Shown here: positions 24,240 through 32,457 of the stretch, in pieces
How the letters are laid out: every line of letters begins with the position of its first letter
Numbering within the stretch: position 1 is the first letter of the stretch
Assembly: GCA_038528605.1 (NCBI GenBank)
Contig: JBCBEP010000003.1
Span: 1 to 64,000, forward strand
DNA: 64,000 bases
Source of the DNA: Thermohalobaculum sp038528605
GTDB lineage: Bacteria; Pseudomonadota; Alphaproteobacteria; Rhodobacterales; Rhodobacteraceae
Direction of reading: 5' to 3'
Position numbers and translations under genes: made by a program
Notes under the pieces: model-generated
The model's input: only the letters and a program-made list of their open reading frames with translations
Told to the model about the DNA's origin: nothing
Databases searched by the model: none

Positions 24240-25640
24240 TCAGGCCAGGTGGCGGACATCCGTGAGCCGGCCGGTGATGGCGGCGGCGGCGGCCATGGCG
24301 GGGCTCATGAGATGGGTGCGACCGCCGCGGCCCTGGCGGCCTTCGAAATTGCGGTTGGAGGTGCTGGCGCAGCGCTCGCCCGGCGCCAGTTGGTCCGGGT
24401 TCATGCCGAGGCACATGGAGCAGCCGGCCATCCGCCACTCGAAGCCCGCTTCCTGGAGCTTCTGGGCAATGCCTTCCTCCTCCGCCTGGAGCCGCACCAG
24501 CCCCGAGCCAGGGACGATCATGGCACGCAGACCATCCTTAACGCGGCGCCCTTCCATGATGCGGGCCACTTCGCGCAGATCCTCGATCCGGCCGTTCGTG
24601 CAGGAGCCGATGAACACCGTGTCGATCTCGATCTCGTCGAGCTTGGTGCCGGGCTCGAGGCCCATATAGTCGAGGCTGCGCTTCGCGGCGGCCACCTTGC
24701 CGCCCTGGAAGTCCTCCGGATGCGGCACCGTGCCGGTGATGGGCAGCACGTCCTCCGGGCTCGTCCCCCAGGTAACGACAGGCGAGATCGCCCCGGCCTC
24801 CAGGATGAGTTCCTTGTCGAAATGCGCGCCTTCGTCGGTGCTAAGCGTGCGCCAATGCGCCACCGCCTGCTCCCAGGCCGCACCCTGGGGCGCGCGTGGG
24901 CGGCCCATGAGGTAATCGAAGGTCTTCGCATCCGGCGCCACGAGGCCCGCGCGCGCGCCGCCCTCGATCGCCATGTTGCAGACGGTCATCCGACCTTCCA
25001 TCGACAGGCCTTCGATCGCCTCGCCGCAGTACTCGATCACATGGCCCGTGCCGCCGGCCGTGCCGGTCTGGCCGATAATGCTGAGGGTGATGTCCTTGGC
25101 CGTGACACCCATCGGCAGCGAGCCGCGGACCTCGACGCGCATGTTCTTCGACTTCTTCTGGATCAGCGTCTGGGTCGCGAGCACGTGCTCCACCTCGGAG
25201 GTGCCGATCCCGTGGGCGAGCGCGCCGAAAGCGCCATGCGTCGCCGTGTGGCTGTCACCGCAGACGATGGTCATGCCCGGCTGGGTCATGCCCTGTTCGG
25301 GGCCGATGATGTGCACGATCCCCTGGCGCTTGTCGTCCACGTCGAACATCTCAACGCCGAAATCGGCGGCGTTCTTCCGGAGCGCTTCCACCTGGATGCG
25401 GGACTGTTCGTCCTTGATGCCCTCGAGGCGCGTCGGATCCGTCGGCACGTTATGGTCCGGCACCGCGAGGGTCGCGCCCGGGTCGCGCACCGGGCGGCCG
25501 GCCATGCGCAGGCCCTCGAAGGCCTGGGGGCTGGTCACCTCATGCACAAGGTGGCGATCGATATAGAGAAGGCAGGTGCCGTCCTCGGCTTCGTGGACGA
25601 CATGCGCGTCCCAGATCTTGTCGTAGAGCGTCTTGGCCAT
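24240..25640 (-). CDS. leuC: 3-isopropylmalate dehydratase large subunit
   Basis: The protein has 466 residues, starting MAKTLYDKIWDAHVV at 25640. The aconitase-fold 4Fe-4S cysteines are visible in FIGSCTNGR and in the CSMCLGMNPD pair. HLVHEVTSPQAFEGL and CGDSHTATHGAFGALAHGIGT are family hallmarks. It dehydrates/rehydrates isopropylmalate with LeuD. The 204 nt upstream (25641-25844) are a leader without clear leucine codon runs or attenuator hairpins, so I see no evidence of leader-peptide control. Confidence 0.97.
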   Translation of the reverse strand: MAKTLYDKIWDAHVVHEAEDGTCLLYIDRHLVHEVTSPQAFEGLRMAGRPVRDPGATLAVPDHNVPTDPTRLEGIKDEQSRIQVEALRKNAADFGVEMFDVDDKRQGIVHIIGPEQGMTQPGMTIVCGDSHTATHGAFGALAHGIGTSEVEHVLATQTLIQKKSKNMRVEVRGSLPMGVTAKDITLSIIGQTGTAGGTGHVIEYCGEAIEGLSMEGRMTVCNMAIEGGARAGLVAPDAKTFDYLMGRPRAPQGAAWEQAVAHWRTLSTDEGAHFDKELILEAGAISPVVTWGTSPEDVLPITGTVPHPEDFQGGKVAAAKRSLDYMGLEPGTKLDEIEIDTVFIGSCTNGRIEDLREVARIMEGRRVKDGLRAMIVPGSGLVRLQAEEEGIAQKLQEAGFEWRMAGCSMCLGMNPDQLAPGERCASTSNRNFEGRQGRGGRTHLMSPAMAAAAAITGRLTDVRHLA

Positions 25641-25844
25641 GGTTTTCTCTCGTCTCTTCAGGGGCTTCGGGGAGCGGCCGATGAAAGCCTCGGGGCGCTC
25701 ACCCCCTCGGACGGGGCAGCACGCGCGCAGAGAACCGCCCTGGCAGGCGCCAGTGGTCGGTAAGGTTCTGGATGGGGCGTGCACTCGTCATCGCGCGCCT
25801 TCTACTCCCCCACCGCGTCGGCGGCAACGGGTGCGGGAGGCGGA

Positions 25845-26321
25845 CTAGGCGGCCTCGACAGAACGCCTCAGGACAAGCGCCGCCACCCGGCTGCCGTCCC
25901 GACGTTCATAGTATCCATCGCGCCGCCCGACCTCCTCGAACCCCGCGGCGGCGTAGAGCGCGCGGGCGGCGTCGTTATCCTCTGCAACTTCGAGAAAGAT
26001 GCTTGCGGCGCCGCAGCCTTCGGCGATGGCGATCGAGGCGGCGAGGAGCGCTGTGCCAAGTCCTCGGCGCCGCGCCTCGGGAACGACGCCAAGCGTGAGG
26101 ATCTCCGCTTCGTCGGCCGCGAAACGGAGCACGGCGACGCAGAGAGCAAGGTCAGCGTCGGCGATGATCGCGGGCGCGGTCACGCCCGGTTCGACGAAGG
26201 CGAAGCCGAAATAGTCGTCGGCGCTGAAGGTGACCGCATCGTTGGGAAAGGCCTTACGGTCGATCACAGCCAGCTTCGCTGCGTCCTCCCGGCTGGGCAC
26301 GATGACGCTGAGATCGACCAT
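25845..26321 (-). CDS. rimI: ribosomal-protein-S18-alanine N-acetyltransferase-like GNAT
   Basis: The protein has 158 residues. GNAT motif A is ARRRGLGTALL, motif B is FLEVAEDNDAARALYAAAGF, and the GVVPEARRRG strand precedes motif A. RimI acetylates the N-terminus of ribosomal protein S18. The assignment rests on length and on its place directly after tsaB (6-nt gap), the standard tsaB-rimI pairing. A different GNAT substrate cannot be excluded. Confidence 0.85.
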   Translation of the reverse strand: MVDLSVIVPSREDAAKLAVIDRKAFPNDAVTFSADDYFGFAFVEPGVTAPAIIADADLALCVAVLRFAADEAEILTLGVVPEARRRGLGTALLAASIAIAEGCGAASIFLEVAEDNDAARALYAAAGFEEVGRRDGYYERRDGSRVAALVLRRSVEAA

Positions 26322-26327
26322 CGGCCC

Positions 26328-27053
26328 TCAGCCCAAGAGACGGGGCGGGGCCTCGCGCGGCGGGTCCGCATCCGCACCGCGGAGATACAGGGGCGCAGGG
26401 GGCGCACCGGGCGCGGCCGCGGCGCCAAGGGCGGCGAGGATGACGGGATCGGGCAGGCCTTCCGGCAGCAGTATGGGCTCGCCGCGGCGCCCGGGCCCGC
26501 GCGGGTCGACGCCCTCCACCGCCCAACCATCGCCAACCGGCACGGCATCTGCCGGGACCGCCGCGGCCAACGCCTCCGGTGCCAGAAGCGCGGGCGGCGC
26601 CGCGGCCGAGCCGGCCTCGAAGCGCTGGAGGTAGACCGCGCCCCGGCCGGCGATGGCAATGGCAAGCGGCCGGCGCTCGGCCCAGCCGACCTTGTCCTCC
26701 AGCGTTCTCGGCATGGTCTCCACCTCGCTGCTCTGCCGCGCGCCGGTCAGCATGGCCGCCAGCGCGTCGAAGCGCGTGATGCCGATGGCCGGTATGCCGC
26801 GGCCGAGCGCGAGCCCGCGCGCCGCGGCCACGCCCACGCGCAGCCCGGTGAAGGAGCCCGGCCCGGTGCAGACCGCAATCCGCTCGAGGGAGGAGATATC
26901 GGTTTCGGCCTCGCCCAGCGCCTCGCGGATGAGCGGGAAGAGCCGCTCGGCATGCCCGCGATCCATCCGCTCGACCTTCGTGGACAACACCTGCCCCGCG
27001 GCGACGAGCGCCACTGCGCAGCGGCTCGCCGAGGTGTCGATAGCGAGGATCAC
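26328..27053 (-). CDS. tsaB: tRNA threonylcarbamoyladenosine biosynthesis protein TsaB
   Basis: The protein has 241 residues. It begins MILAIDTSASRCAVAL, the ASKHA-fold phosphate-1 strand, and contains the TsaB signature CTGPGSFTGLRVGVAAARGLA (about residues 62-82). TsaB pairs with TsaD and TsaE to make t6A37 in ANN-decoding tRNAs. It overlaps the upstream GFA-domain gene by 4 nt and is followed by rimI. Confidence 0.95.
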   Translation of the reverse strand: MILAIDTSASRCAVALVAAGQVLSTKVERMDRGHAERLFPLIREALGEAETDISSLERIAVCTGPGSFTGLRVGVAAARGLALGRGIPAIGITRFDALAAMLTGARQSSEVETMPRTLEDKVGWAERRPLAIAIAGRGAVYLQRFEAGSAAAPPALLAPEALAAAVPADAVPVGDGWAVEGVDPRGPGRRGEPILLPEGLPDPVILAALGAAAAPGAPPAPLYLRGADADPPREAPPRLLG

Positions 27054-27469
27054 GGCTCGTCGGACGAAGCGTTCAACGCGTCGCGCGCGCTGCCCGAATG
27101 GCGCGGCAGGTCATCGGCCACATGGAGCCAGGGCAACGTGGCGTGGGCGTGGGAATGAAGTTCAGGGGCCAGCGTTGCCGCCTGATCAACCACGCCGATC
27201 GGCACATAGATCTGGTCAGGCAGGTAGTCGAAATGCGCGGCCATAGGCGAGCCACAGACACCACAGACCCAGCGTTTGACACCCGGGACGGCTGAGAACG
27301 GCTCCGGTTCCGGCGTCAGCTTCAGCGCGCCCATGGGGAGCGCGACGAAAGCCGGGAGGGGCGCGCCCGTCCATCGCCTGCAGTCCTCGCAGTGGCAGTA
27401 CGACACGATGAAGGGCGACGCGTCCGCGGAAAGCGTCGTCGCCCCGCAATAGCAGCGGCCGGTGATCAC
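27050..27469 (-). CDS. GFA (glutathione-dependent formaldehyde-activating-like) domain protein
   Basis: The protein has 139 residues. The zinc-binding cysteine pattern of the GFA/Mss4-like beta-tent fold is clear: GRCYCGA, the SYCHCEDCR cluster and CGVCGSPM. The founding enzyme was reported to speed adduct formation between glutathione and formaldehyde, but most members have no proven reaction. It lies between nfuA (13 nt upstream) and tsaB (ATGA overlap) and is probably in the same operon. Confidence 0.9.
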   Translation of the reverse strand: MITGRCYCGATTLSADASPFIVSYCHCEDCRRWTGAPLPAFVALPMGALKLTPEPEPFSAVPGVKRWVCGVCGSPMAAHFDYLPDQIYVPIGVVDQAATLAPELHSHAHATLPWLHVADDLPRHSGSARDALNASSDEP

Positions 27470-27482
27470 CTCGGCCCGCCGG

Positions 27483-28043
27483 TCAGAGGCCGACGGGGCG
27501 GACCTCGGTCACCTCGGGGATGTAATGGCGGAGGAGGTTCTCGATGCCGTGCTTCAGCGTCAGCGTCGAGGACGGGCAGCCGGCGCAGGCCCCCTGCATG
27601 TGGAGGTAGACCACGCCCTTGTCGAAGCCGTGGAACGTGATGTCCCCACCGTCCTGTGCCACCGCCGGGCGCACCCGCGTGTCGAGCAGCTCCACGATCT
27701 GGCCCACGATCTCCTTGTCCGGCCCGTCATGCGCGGCGTGGCCAACCGTCGGCCCCTCGCCTTTCATGACCGGCGCGCCGGACTGGTAGTGCTCCATCAC
27801 CGCGCCGAGAAGGGCGGGCTTGAGGTGCAGCCACTCGACGCTCGCGTCCTTGGTCACCGTGATGAAGTCGGGACCGAGGAACACGCCGGTCACGCCGTCG
27901 ACCGCGAAAATACGCTCGGCAAGCGGCGAGGCTTCGGCGCCGTCCGGCGTCGGAAAATCGGCGGAGCCGTGCTGCATGACAGCCTGGCCGGGCAGGAATT
28001 TCAGCGTCTGCGGGTTCGGCGTCGCTTCGGTCTGGATGAACAT
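27483..28043 (-). CDS. NifU family Fe-S carrier protein (NfuA-type, Scaffold N + NifU C)
   Basis: The protein has 186 residues. The N-terminal domain (MFIQTEATPNPQTLKFLPG) is the Nfu N-domain found in alphaproteobacterial and mitochondrial NFU1. The C-terminal NifU domain has the cluster-binding CxxC in GACAGCPSS (about residues 152-160). It carries 4Fe-4S clusters to apoproteins. It is first gene of nfu-GFA-tsaB-rimI on this strand. Confidence 0.94.
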   Translation of the reverse strand: MFIQTEATPNPQTLKFLPGQAVMQHGSADFPTPDGAEASPLAERIFAVDGVTGVFLGPDFITVTKDASVEWLHLKPALLGAVMEHYQSGAPVMKGEGPTVGHAAHDGPDKEIVGQIVELLDTRVRPAVAQDGGDITFHGFDKGVVYLHMQGACAGCPSSTLTLKHGIENLLRHYIPEVTEVRPVGL

Positions 28044-28137
28044 CGGTCTCTCCTGTTCGTTACCGCCTTAAATGGACCGTTCGGGGCTCCAGATCAAGAA
28101 TCGTTCTAAACTGGCGCTCATGCCAGCGACGCCATCC

Positions 28138-28704
28138 TCAGAACACCAGGGCGAAATACGCATAGGCGCCGACATACCCTGCTGCGAGGAGTCCGAGCGC
28201 TGCCCGTGCAGGCCTTCCGCCGAAGCGACGCCAGAGCACGACAAGGCAGGCGGCGGTGAGGGCCGCCTCGACCCAGATCACCTTGTCCGCATGATAGCGC
28301 ACATCCCAGTAGGAGAAGGGCGCATGAAATCGCCAATCGGTGATCGGCCAGAAATGGCGATGCGCATCGTCCGCATGCACCGGAAAGTCTAGGGCAAGAT
28401 GGATGAGCATCGCTCCGCCCAACACGGCCAGCCAGGAGAGGCGCGTCAGGAGCCCTGCGGCAAGGATCGCCAGTCCGATCGGGGCGGAGTTGGCGATGGC
28501 GCCTACGGTTTGCCAGGGCTCCTGCCAATAGAGTTCACGCCAGAGCCGCATCTCCGGCACGCCCTGCGCCCGATACCAGCCCCAGAAGCCGAAGATCCAG
28601 GCATCCGGTAACAGTGCTCCAACGACCACCGCAGTGTTGCGACCCGGCCGGCCCGGGCGTGCGAACGCGGCGGCGGCGGTGAGCAGATGGGTGGCGGTGT
28701 TCAC
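28138..28704 (-). CDS. membrane protein, YdjM/DUF457-like putative metal-dependent hydrolase
   Basis: The protein has 188 residues and about five hydrophobic segments. The N-terminal MNTATHLLTAA, the GALLPDAW segment and HLALDFPVHADDAHRHFWP give the conserved His/Asp set typical of the YdjM-type inner-membrane putative hydrolases. No activity is established for the family. It ends 94 nt from the nfu gene and begins 4 nt after the universal stress protein gene on the same strand. Confidence 0.7.
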   Translation of the reverse strand: MNTATHLLTAAAAFARPGRPGRNTAVVVGALLPDAWIFGFWGWYRAQGVPEMRLWRELYWQEPWQTVGAIANSAPIGLAILAAGLLTRLSWLAVLGGAMLIHLALDFPVHADDAHRHFWPITDWRFHAPFSYWDVRYHADKVIWVEAALTAACLVVLWRRFGGRPARAALGLLAAGYVGAYAYFALVF

Positions 28705-28708
28705 GCGC

Positions 28709-29164
28709 TCAGCTGATCTCGTCGATCCGGCTGAGGCTCAGGCTGCCGGGGACCACGGTGATGGGCACGCGCATCCGATGACCCTGTTTCGCAACGAGCT
28801 GGGAGACCAGCGGCCCCGGTCCGTCATCCTCTCCGGCGCCCAGCACCAGCACGCCGATCTCCGGGTCTTCGTCGATCGCGGCGAGCACCTCGTCCACCGG
28901 CTTGCCCTCGCGGATGGCGAATTCGGGCGTCATGCCCGAGAGCTGCGACATCTCCTCGGCAAGCTCCTGCAGGCGCTCCTCCGCCGCCGTGCGGGCTTCA
29001 GCCCGCATCACCTCGGCCACGCCCATCCAGTGCTGAAACTCGTCCGGCACGATGACGTAGAGCATGAGCACCCGCCCGCCGGTATTCCTTGCGCGGCGGG
29101 CGGCGAAGCGCATGGCCTGCTGGCACTCGGGCGTCTCGTCGACCACCACCATGAACTTGCGCAT
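28709..29164 (-). CDS. universal stress protein (UspA family)
   Basis: The protein has 151 residues from the ATG at 29164. Usp features are KFMVVVDETPECQQAMRFAARRA at the N-terminus and the nucleotide-loop region VLVLGAGEDDGPGPLVSQLV; the usual ATP-binding GxxGxxG...S is altered here. It ends with strand ITVVPGSLS. It probably binds nucleotide weakly or not at all. It is divergent from the VOC dioxygenase gene across a 195-nt regulatory gap. Confidence 0.88.
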   Translation of the reverse strand: MRKFMVVVDETPECQQAMRFAARRARNTGGRVLMLYVIVPDEFQHWMGVAEVMRAEARTAAEERLQELAEEMSQLSGMTPEFAIREGKPVDEVLAAIDEDPEIGVLVLGAGEDDGPGPLVSQLVAKQGHRMRVPITVVPGSLSLSRIDEIS

Positions 29165-29292
29165 CGTGACCTGATTCGCTGCCCCGGGCAGTGATTCGCG
29201 CCCGACGAGCAAAAGTGTCGCGCAGCGCAGGCGTCCCGCGCAAGCGCCAGCGATTATGCGCCAAGCCGCAACGATCCCTGATGGCCAACTGC

Positions 29293-29321
29293 GTTGATGC
29301 TTGGCACGGCGTCAACATATC
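29293..29321 (+). promoter_or_regulatory. putative promoter and overlapping inverted repeat before the VOC/hydrolase pair
   Basis: TTGATG (29294-29299) and CATATC (29316-29321), 16 nt apart, make a plausible sigma-70 promoter. GTTGA (29293-29297) and TCAAC (29312-29316) form an inverted repeat lying across it, a position suited to a repressor. In Bacillus the similar mhq genes are repressed by the MarR-type MhqR; no such regulator is in this window. Confidence 0.35.
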
Positions 29322-29359
29322 CCCGGCCAGAGACAGACACGCCAAGCGCGGAGGACATC

Positions 29360-30316
29360 ATGAGCGATATCGTAGGCTTGCACCACGTAACCGCCATCTC
29401 GGGCGACGCCCAGGCGAACCACGACTTCTACGTGAAGGTTCTGGGCCAGCGCATGGTCAAGAAGACCGTCAACTTCGATGCGCCCGACGTCTACCACCTC
29501 TACTACGCCGACGGCACGGGCACGCCGGGTACGGTGATGACCTTCTTCCCGTTCCCTGGGGCGCGCCAGGGCCGCGTCGGTCGCGGTCAGGTGGTGTTCA
29601 CGCATTACGCCGTGCCGCAGGGCAGCCTCGACTACTGGGCCGAGCGGATCGCAGCCCATGGCGGCAAGGCCGTCGCCAAGCACGATGCCTTCGGTGCGGC
29701 ACGCCTCATCGCGACCGACCCGGAGGGCCTCGGCCTCATCTTCGTCGAGGTTGCGGGTGATGCGCGGGCACCGTGGACGGGGGCGGATATCCCGGCTGAG
29801 CATGCGGTTCGCGGTTTCGAGGGCGTGACCCTCGGCGTCTCGGGCGAGGAGGCGACGGCCGCGATCCTCACCGGCATCTTCGGGTATGAGCGCGTGGGCG
29901 AGGAGGTGTCGGACAGCGCCGAGGGTGCCACGCGCCGCATCGTCCGCTTTGCCCAGCCGGGTGTCGCGGCCGGCGTGGTCGACCTGCTGATCGACCCGGC
30001 GCTGCCCGATGGCATCGAGGCCGCCGGCACCGTGCACCACGTCGCCTTCCGGGTGGAGGACCGCGCGGCGCAGGACCGGATCCGCAAGGCCGTCGCGGCG
30101 CAGGGCCATCACGTCACCCCGCAGATCGACCGGGACTACTTTTACGCCATCTACTTCCGGACGCCTGAGGGCATTCTCTTCGAGGTGGCGACCGATGAGC
30201 CTGGCTTCGACCGGGACGAGCCGGTGGAAACGCTGGGCGAGGCACTGAAGCTGCCCTCGCAGCACGAGCATCTCCGCCCCAGCCTGGAGGAGAGGCTCCC
30301 GAAACTGGTGGCCTGA
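29360..30316 (+). CDS. ring-cleaving dioxygenase, VOC family (MhqO-like)
   Basis: The protein has 318 residues from the ATG at 29360 (GGAGGA upstream). It has two vicinal-oxygen-chelate halves. The metal-site pattern is visible: GLHHVTAISGDAQANHDFY (His of first half), TVHHVAFRV (second) and GILFEVATDEPGF (Glu). It matches MhqO/LinE-like enzymes that cleave hydroquinones and act in quinone detoxification. A MhqD-like hydrolase gene follows 63 nt downstream, the same pairing as in Bacillus mhqOD. Confidence 0.88.
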   Translation: MSDIVGLHHVTAISGDAQANHDFYVKVLGQRMVKKTVNFDAPDVYHLYYADGTGTPGTVMTFFPFPGARQGRVGRGQVVFTHYAVPQGSLDYWAERIAAHGGKAVAKHDAFGAARLIATDPEGLGLIFVEVAGDARAPWTGADIPAEHAVRGFEGVTLGVSGEEATAAILTGIFGYERVGEEVSDSAEGATRRIVRFAQPGVAAGVVDLLIDPALPDGIEAAGTVHHVAFRVEDRAAQDRIRKAVAAQGHHVTPQIDRDYFYAIYFRTPEGILFEVATDEPGFDRDEPVETLGEALKLPSQHEHLRPSLEERLPKLVA

Positions 30317-30323
30317 GCCAACA

Positions 30324-30359
30324 GGCCGGCCGGGCGGCCGAGGCGCCGCGCGGCCGGCC
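30324..30359 (+). repeat. inverted repeat between the VOC and hydrolase genes
   Basis: GGCCGGCCG and CGGCCGGCC form a perfect 9-bp stem around an 18-nt GC-rich loop, between the two co-oriented genes. There is no T-tract. It may partly terminate or stabilise mRNA between the two cistrons. Confidence 0.45.
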
Positions 30360-30379
30360 ATCGAGCAGGAGAAACGACC

Positions 30380-31012
30380 ATGGACGCGACCACCGATGAC
30401 TACGTCCACATCCTCGAGCAGGGCGAGGGCGAGAGCCAGGAGACGCTGGTGCTGCTCCACGGCACCGGCGGGAGCGAACGCGAAATGGCGGCCCTGGGCC
30501 ATGCGCTGGCCGATGCAGCCTTGCCCGGCGCTGCGGTGTTGGCGCTTCGCGGCGATGTGCTGGAAGCAGGGATGCCGCGCTTCTTCCGCCGCCGCGCCGA
30601 GGGCGTTTACGACATGGCGGATCTCGCCCGCGCCACGGCAAAGCTCCAGGGCTTCCTGCCGCGAGCGCTGGAACGGGCGGGGCGCGATCCTGCGCGCGCT
30701 ATCGGGATCGGGTACTCCAACGGCGCGAATGCGCTGGCGAGCCTGATGTTCGCACAGCCCTCGGCGCTCGGGCGCTGGGCGCTATTGCACCCTCTCATCC
30801 CCTTCGAACCTGCCATCGGGGACGCCATGGGCACCCCAGTCTTCATCGGCGCCGGCCTGCAGGACCCAATCTGCCCGCCGGAGCAGACCCGTGCCCTTAT
30901 TGCCGCGCTGGAGACGGCGGGTGCAGAGGTGGAGACCGCTTGGCAACCCGGCGGTCATGCGCTCACGCAGCCGGAGCTTGCGGCCCTCGCCCGTTGGTTG
31001 GTCGCCAGCTAG
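30380..31012 (+). CDS. alpha/beta hydrolase, phospholipase/carboxylesterase family (MhqD-like)
   Basis: The protein has 210 residues. The oxyanion motif is LVLLHGTGGSE, the nucleophile elbow is GYSNGANAL (Ser in the G-x-S-x-G-like GYSNG), the acid lies in AGLQDPICPPE and the His in PGGHAL. Members hydrolyse short esters. Paired with a VOC ring-cleaving dioxygenase it likely acts on ring-cleavage or thiol-quinone products, by analogy with MhqD. The RBS GGAGAAACG precedes the ATG. Confidence 0.88.
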   Translation: MDATTDDYVHILEQGEGESQETLVLLHGTGGSEREMAALGHALADAALPGAAVLALRGDVLEAGMPRFFRRRAEGVYDMADLARATAKLQGFLPRALERAGRDPARAIGIGYSNGANALASLMFAQPSALGRWALLHPLIPFEPAIGDAMGTPVFIGAGLQDPICPPEQTRALIAALETAGAEVETAWQPGGHALTQPELAALARWLVAS

Positions 31013-31024
31013 GCGACCGCCCCG

Positions 31025-31144
31025 TCAGAGGTTGCGGTTGCTGCTCGGCAGCTGATCGAGGTTCACGGGCTGCAAGGTCAGGTTACAGCCGGCGAGCGCG
31101 CCCGCCGCGATGAGGAGGGCGCCCAGCAGGGCCAAGCGTCGCAT
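31025..31144 (-). CDS. 39-residue predicted lipoprotein
   Basis: This very short gene begins with the ATG at 31144, preceded by AAGGAG at 7 nt. It encodes an N-terminal MRR, a hydrophobic h-region (LALLGALLIAAGA) and the lipobox LAGC with the lipidated Cys at residue 20, then only 19 residues (NLTLQPVNLDQLPSSNRNL). The strong RBS and complete lipoprotein signal make it convincing despite its size. It lies between the convergent hydrolase (stop 12 nt away) and trpS. Tiny lipoproteins of this form resemble entericidin-like or LptM-like peptides in architecture only. Confidence 0.75.
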   Translation of the reverse strand: MRRLALLGALLIAAGALAGCNLTLQPVNLDQLPSSNRNL

Positions 31145-31205
31145 AGCCGTTCTCCTTCCGCCGCCGGCGCGGTTTGGCGTGCGCGGGCGTTTGAAACATG
31201 GTGGC

Positions 31206-32273
31206 TCAAGGGGCTCTCAGGAAGCCCACCTTCTCGTACGCCTCCGCCAGGACCGGCTCCGCGACGGTGTTCGCCCGGGCGGCGCCGTCGCCGAGGATCC
31301 TGTCGATCTCGGCGGGGTCGGCGTTCAGGCGGCGGACCTCATCGGCGATGGGCGCGAGATGGGCGACGGCCACTTCCGCGAGGGCCGGCTTGAAGGCGCC
31401 GAAGCCCTGACCGCCGAACTCCGCCAGCACATCTTCCGCCGTCCGGTCCGTCAGCGCGGCGAAGATGCCAACAAGGTTGCGTGCCTCCGCCCGCTCGGCC
31501 AGACCCTCCGTGCTCTCCGGCAGCGGCTCGGGGTCGGTCCGGGCCTTCTTGATCTTGCTTGCGATCGTGTCCGCATCGTCCGTGAGGTTGATGCGGGACA
31601 TGTCGGAGGGATCGGACTTCGACATCTTCTTCGTGCCGTCCCGGAGCGACATCACCCGCGGGGCCGGTCCGCCGATCAGGGGTTCCGGCAACGGGAAGAA
31701 ATCGTCGGCGTCGTAGTCGAGGTTGAACTTGGTCGCGATGTCGCGCGCGAGCTCGAGATGCTGCTTCTGGTCCTCGCCCACGGGCACATGCGTCGCCTTG
31801 TAGGCCAGAATGTCTGCCGCCATCAGCGCGGGGTACATGTACAGCCCGCCGGACGCCTTCTCCCGATCCTTCCCCGCCTTGTCCTTGAACTGCGTCATCC
31901 GGTTCAGCCAGCCGAGGCGGACGACGCAGGAAAGCACCCAGCCAAGCTGCGCATGCGCCGGGCAGCCGGATTGATGGAAGAGGATCGAGCGCTTGGGGTC
32001 GAGCCCGCAGGCCAGGTAGGTGGCCGCCAACTCCCGCGTCGCGCGCCGCAGCGCCTCGGGCTCTTGCCAGACGGTAATCGCATGAAGATCGACGATGCAG
32101 TAGATCGTCTCCATCCCGCTGTCCTGCAGCTCGACGAAGCGCTTCACGGCGCCGAGATAGTTGCCGAGCGTGAGCTGGCCGGATGGCTGGACGCCGGAGA
32201 AGACGCGCGGTGTGTGGCGTCCGGTCGCCGTGGCGCCGCTGGCCGATGCCGCGGCTGGGGCAGTGTCGTTCAT
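31206..32273 (-). CDS. trpS: tryptophanyl-tRNA synthetase
   Basis: The protein has 355 residues from the ATG at 32273; the upstream in-frame Arg-rich stretch looks noncoding. Class I motifs are visible: PSGQLTLGNYLGA as the HIGH-equivalent, and KKMSKSDPSD as KMSKS. DLHAITV and CGLDPKRS further match bacterial TrpRS. It charges tRNA-Trp and is cytoplasmic. It is located near murJ and glnD, a grouping seen in Rhodobacterales. Confidence 0.97.
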   Translation of the reverse strand: MNDTAPAAASASGATATGRHTPRVFSGVQPSGQLTLGNYLGAVKRFVELQDSGMETIYCIVDLHAITVWQEPEALRRATRELAATYLACGLDPKRSILFHQSGCPAHAQLGWVLSCVVRLGWLNRMTQFKDKAGKDREKASGGLYMYPALMAADILAYKATHVPVGEDQKQHLELARDIATKFNLDYDADDFFPLPEPLIGGPAPRVMSLRDGTKKMSKSDPSDMSRINLTDDADTIASKIKKARTDPEPLPESTEGLAERAEARNLVGIFAALTDRTAEDVLAEFGGQGFGAFKPALAEVAVAHLAPIADEVRRLNADPAEIDRILGDGAARANTVAEPVLAEAYEKVGFLRAP

Positions 32274-32457
32274 GATCGATCCTCCTCGCGGCAGGCGACG
32301 ACATCGGGCCCTCCTCCTGCGCGCCACGGCTTTTGCGGCGGGCGAGCCGCGCCCGTCAAGCGCCTGTCACGCCCCGCTCCAGTTCCCGCGGCGTGAGGGC
32401 CTCTTGGTCGCGCATCGTGCACTGGCGGCGGGCCCTGGGACACCATAGGTTCGCCGG

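Noticed and set aside
24249..25763. 504-codon open frame on the plus strand
   Set aside because: It lies opposite leuC, whose Fe-S and family motifs are unambiguous; the antisense product is His/Ala/Arg-rich noise.
25641..25784. Possible leader peptide before leuC
   Set aside because: It has few leucine codons and no alternative hairpins, so attenuation is not supported.
32274..32327. Longer TrpS start at 32327
   Set aside because: The extra residues are Arg-rich and lack family similarity; the ATG at 32273 fits.
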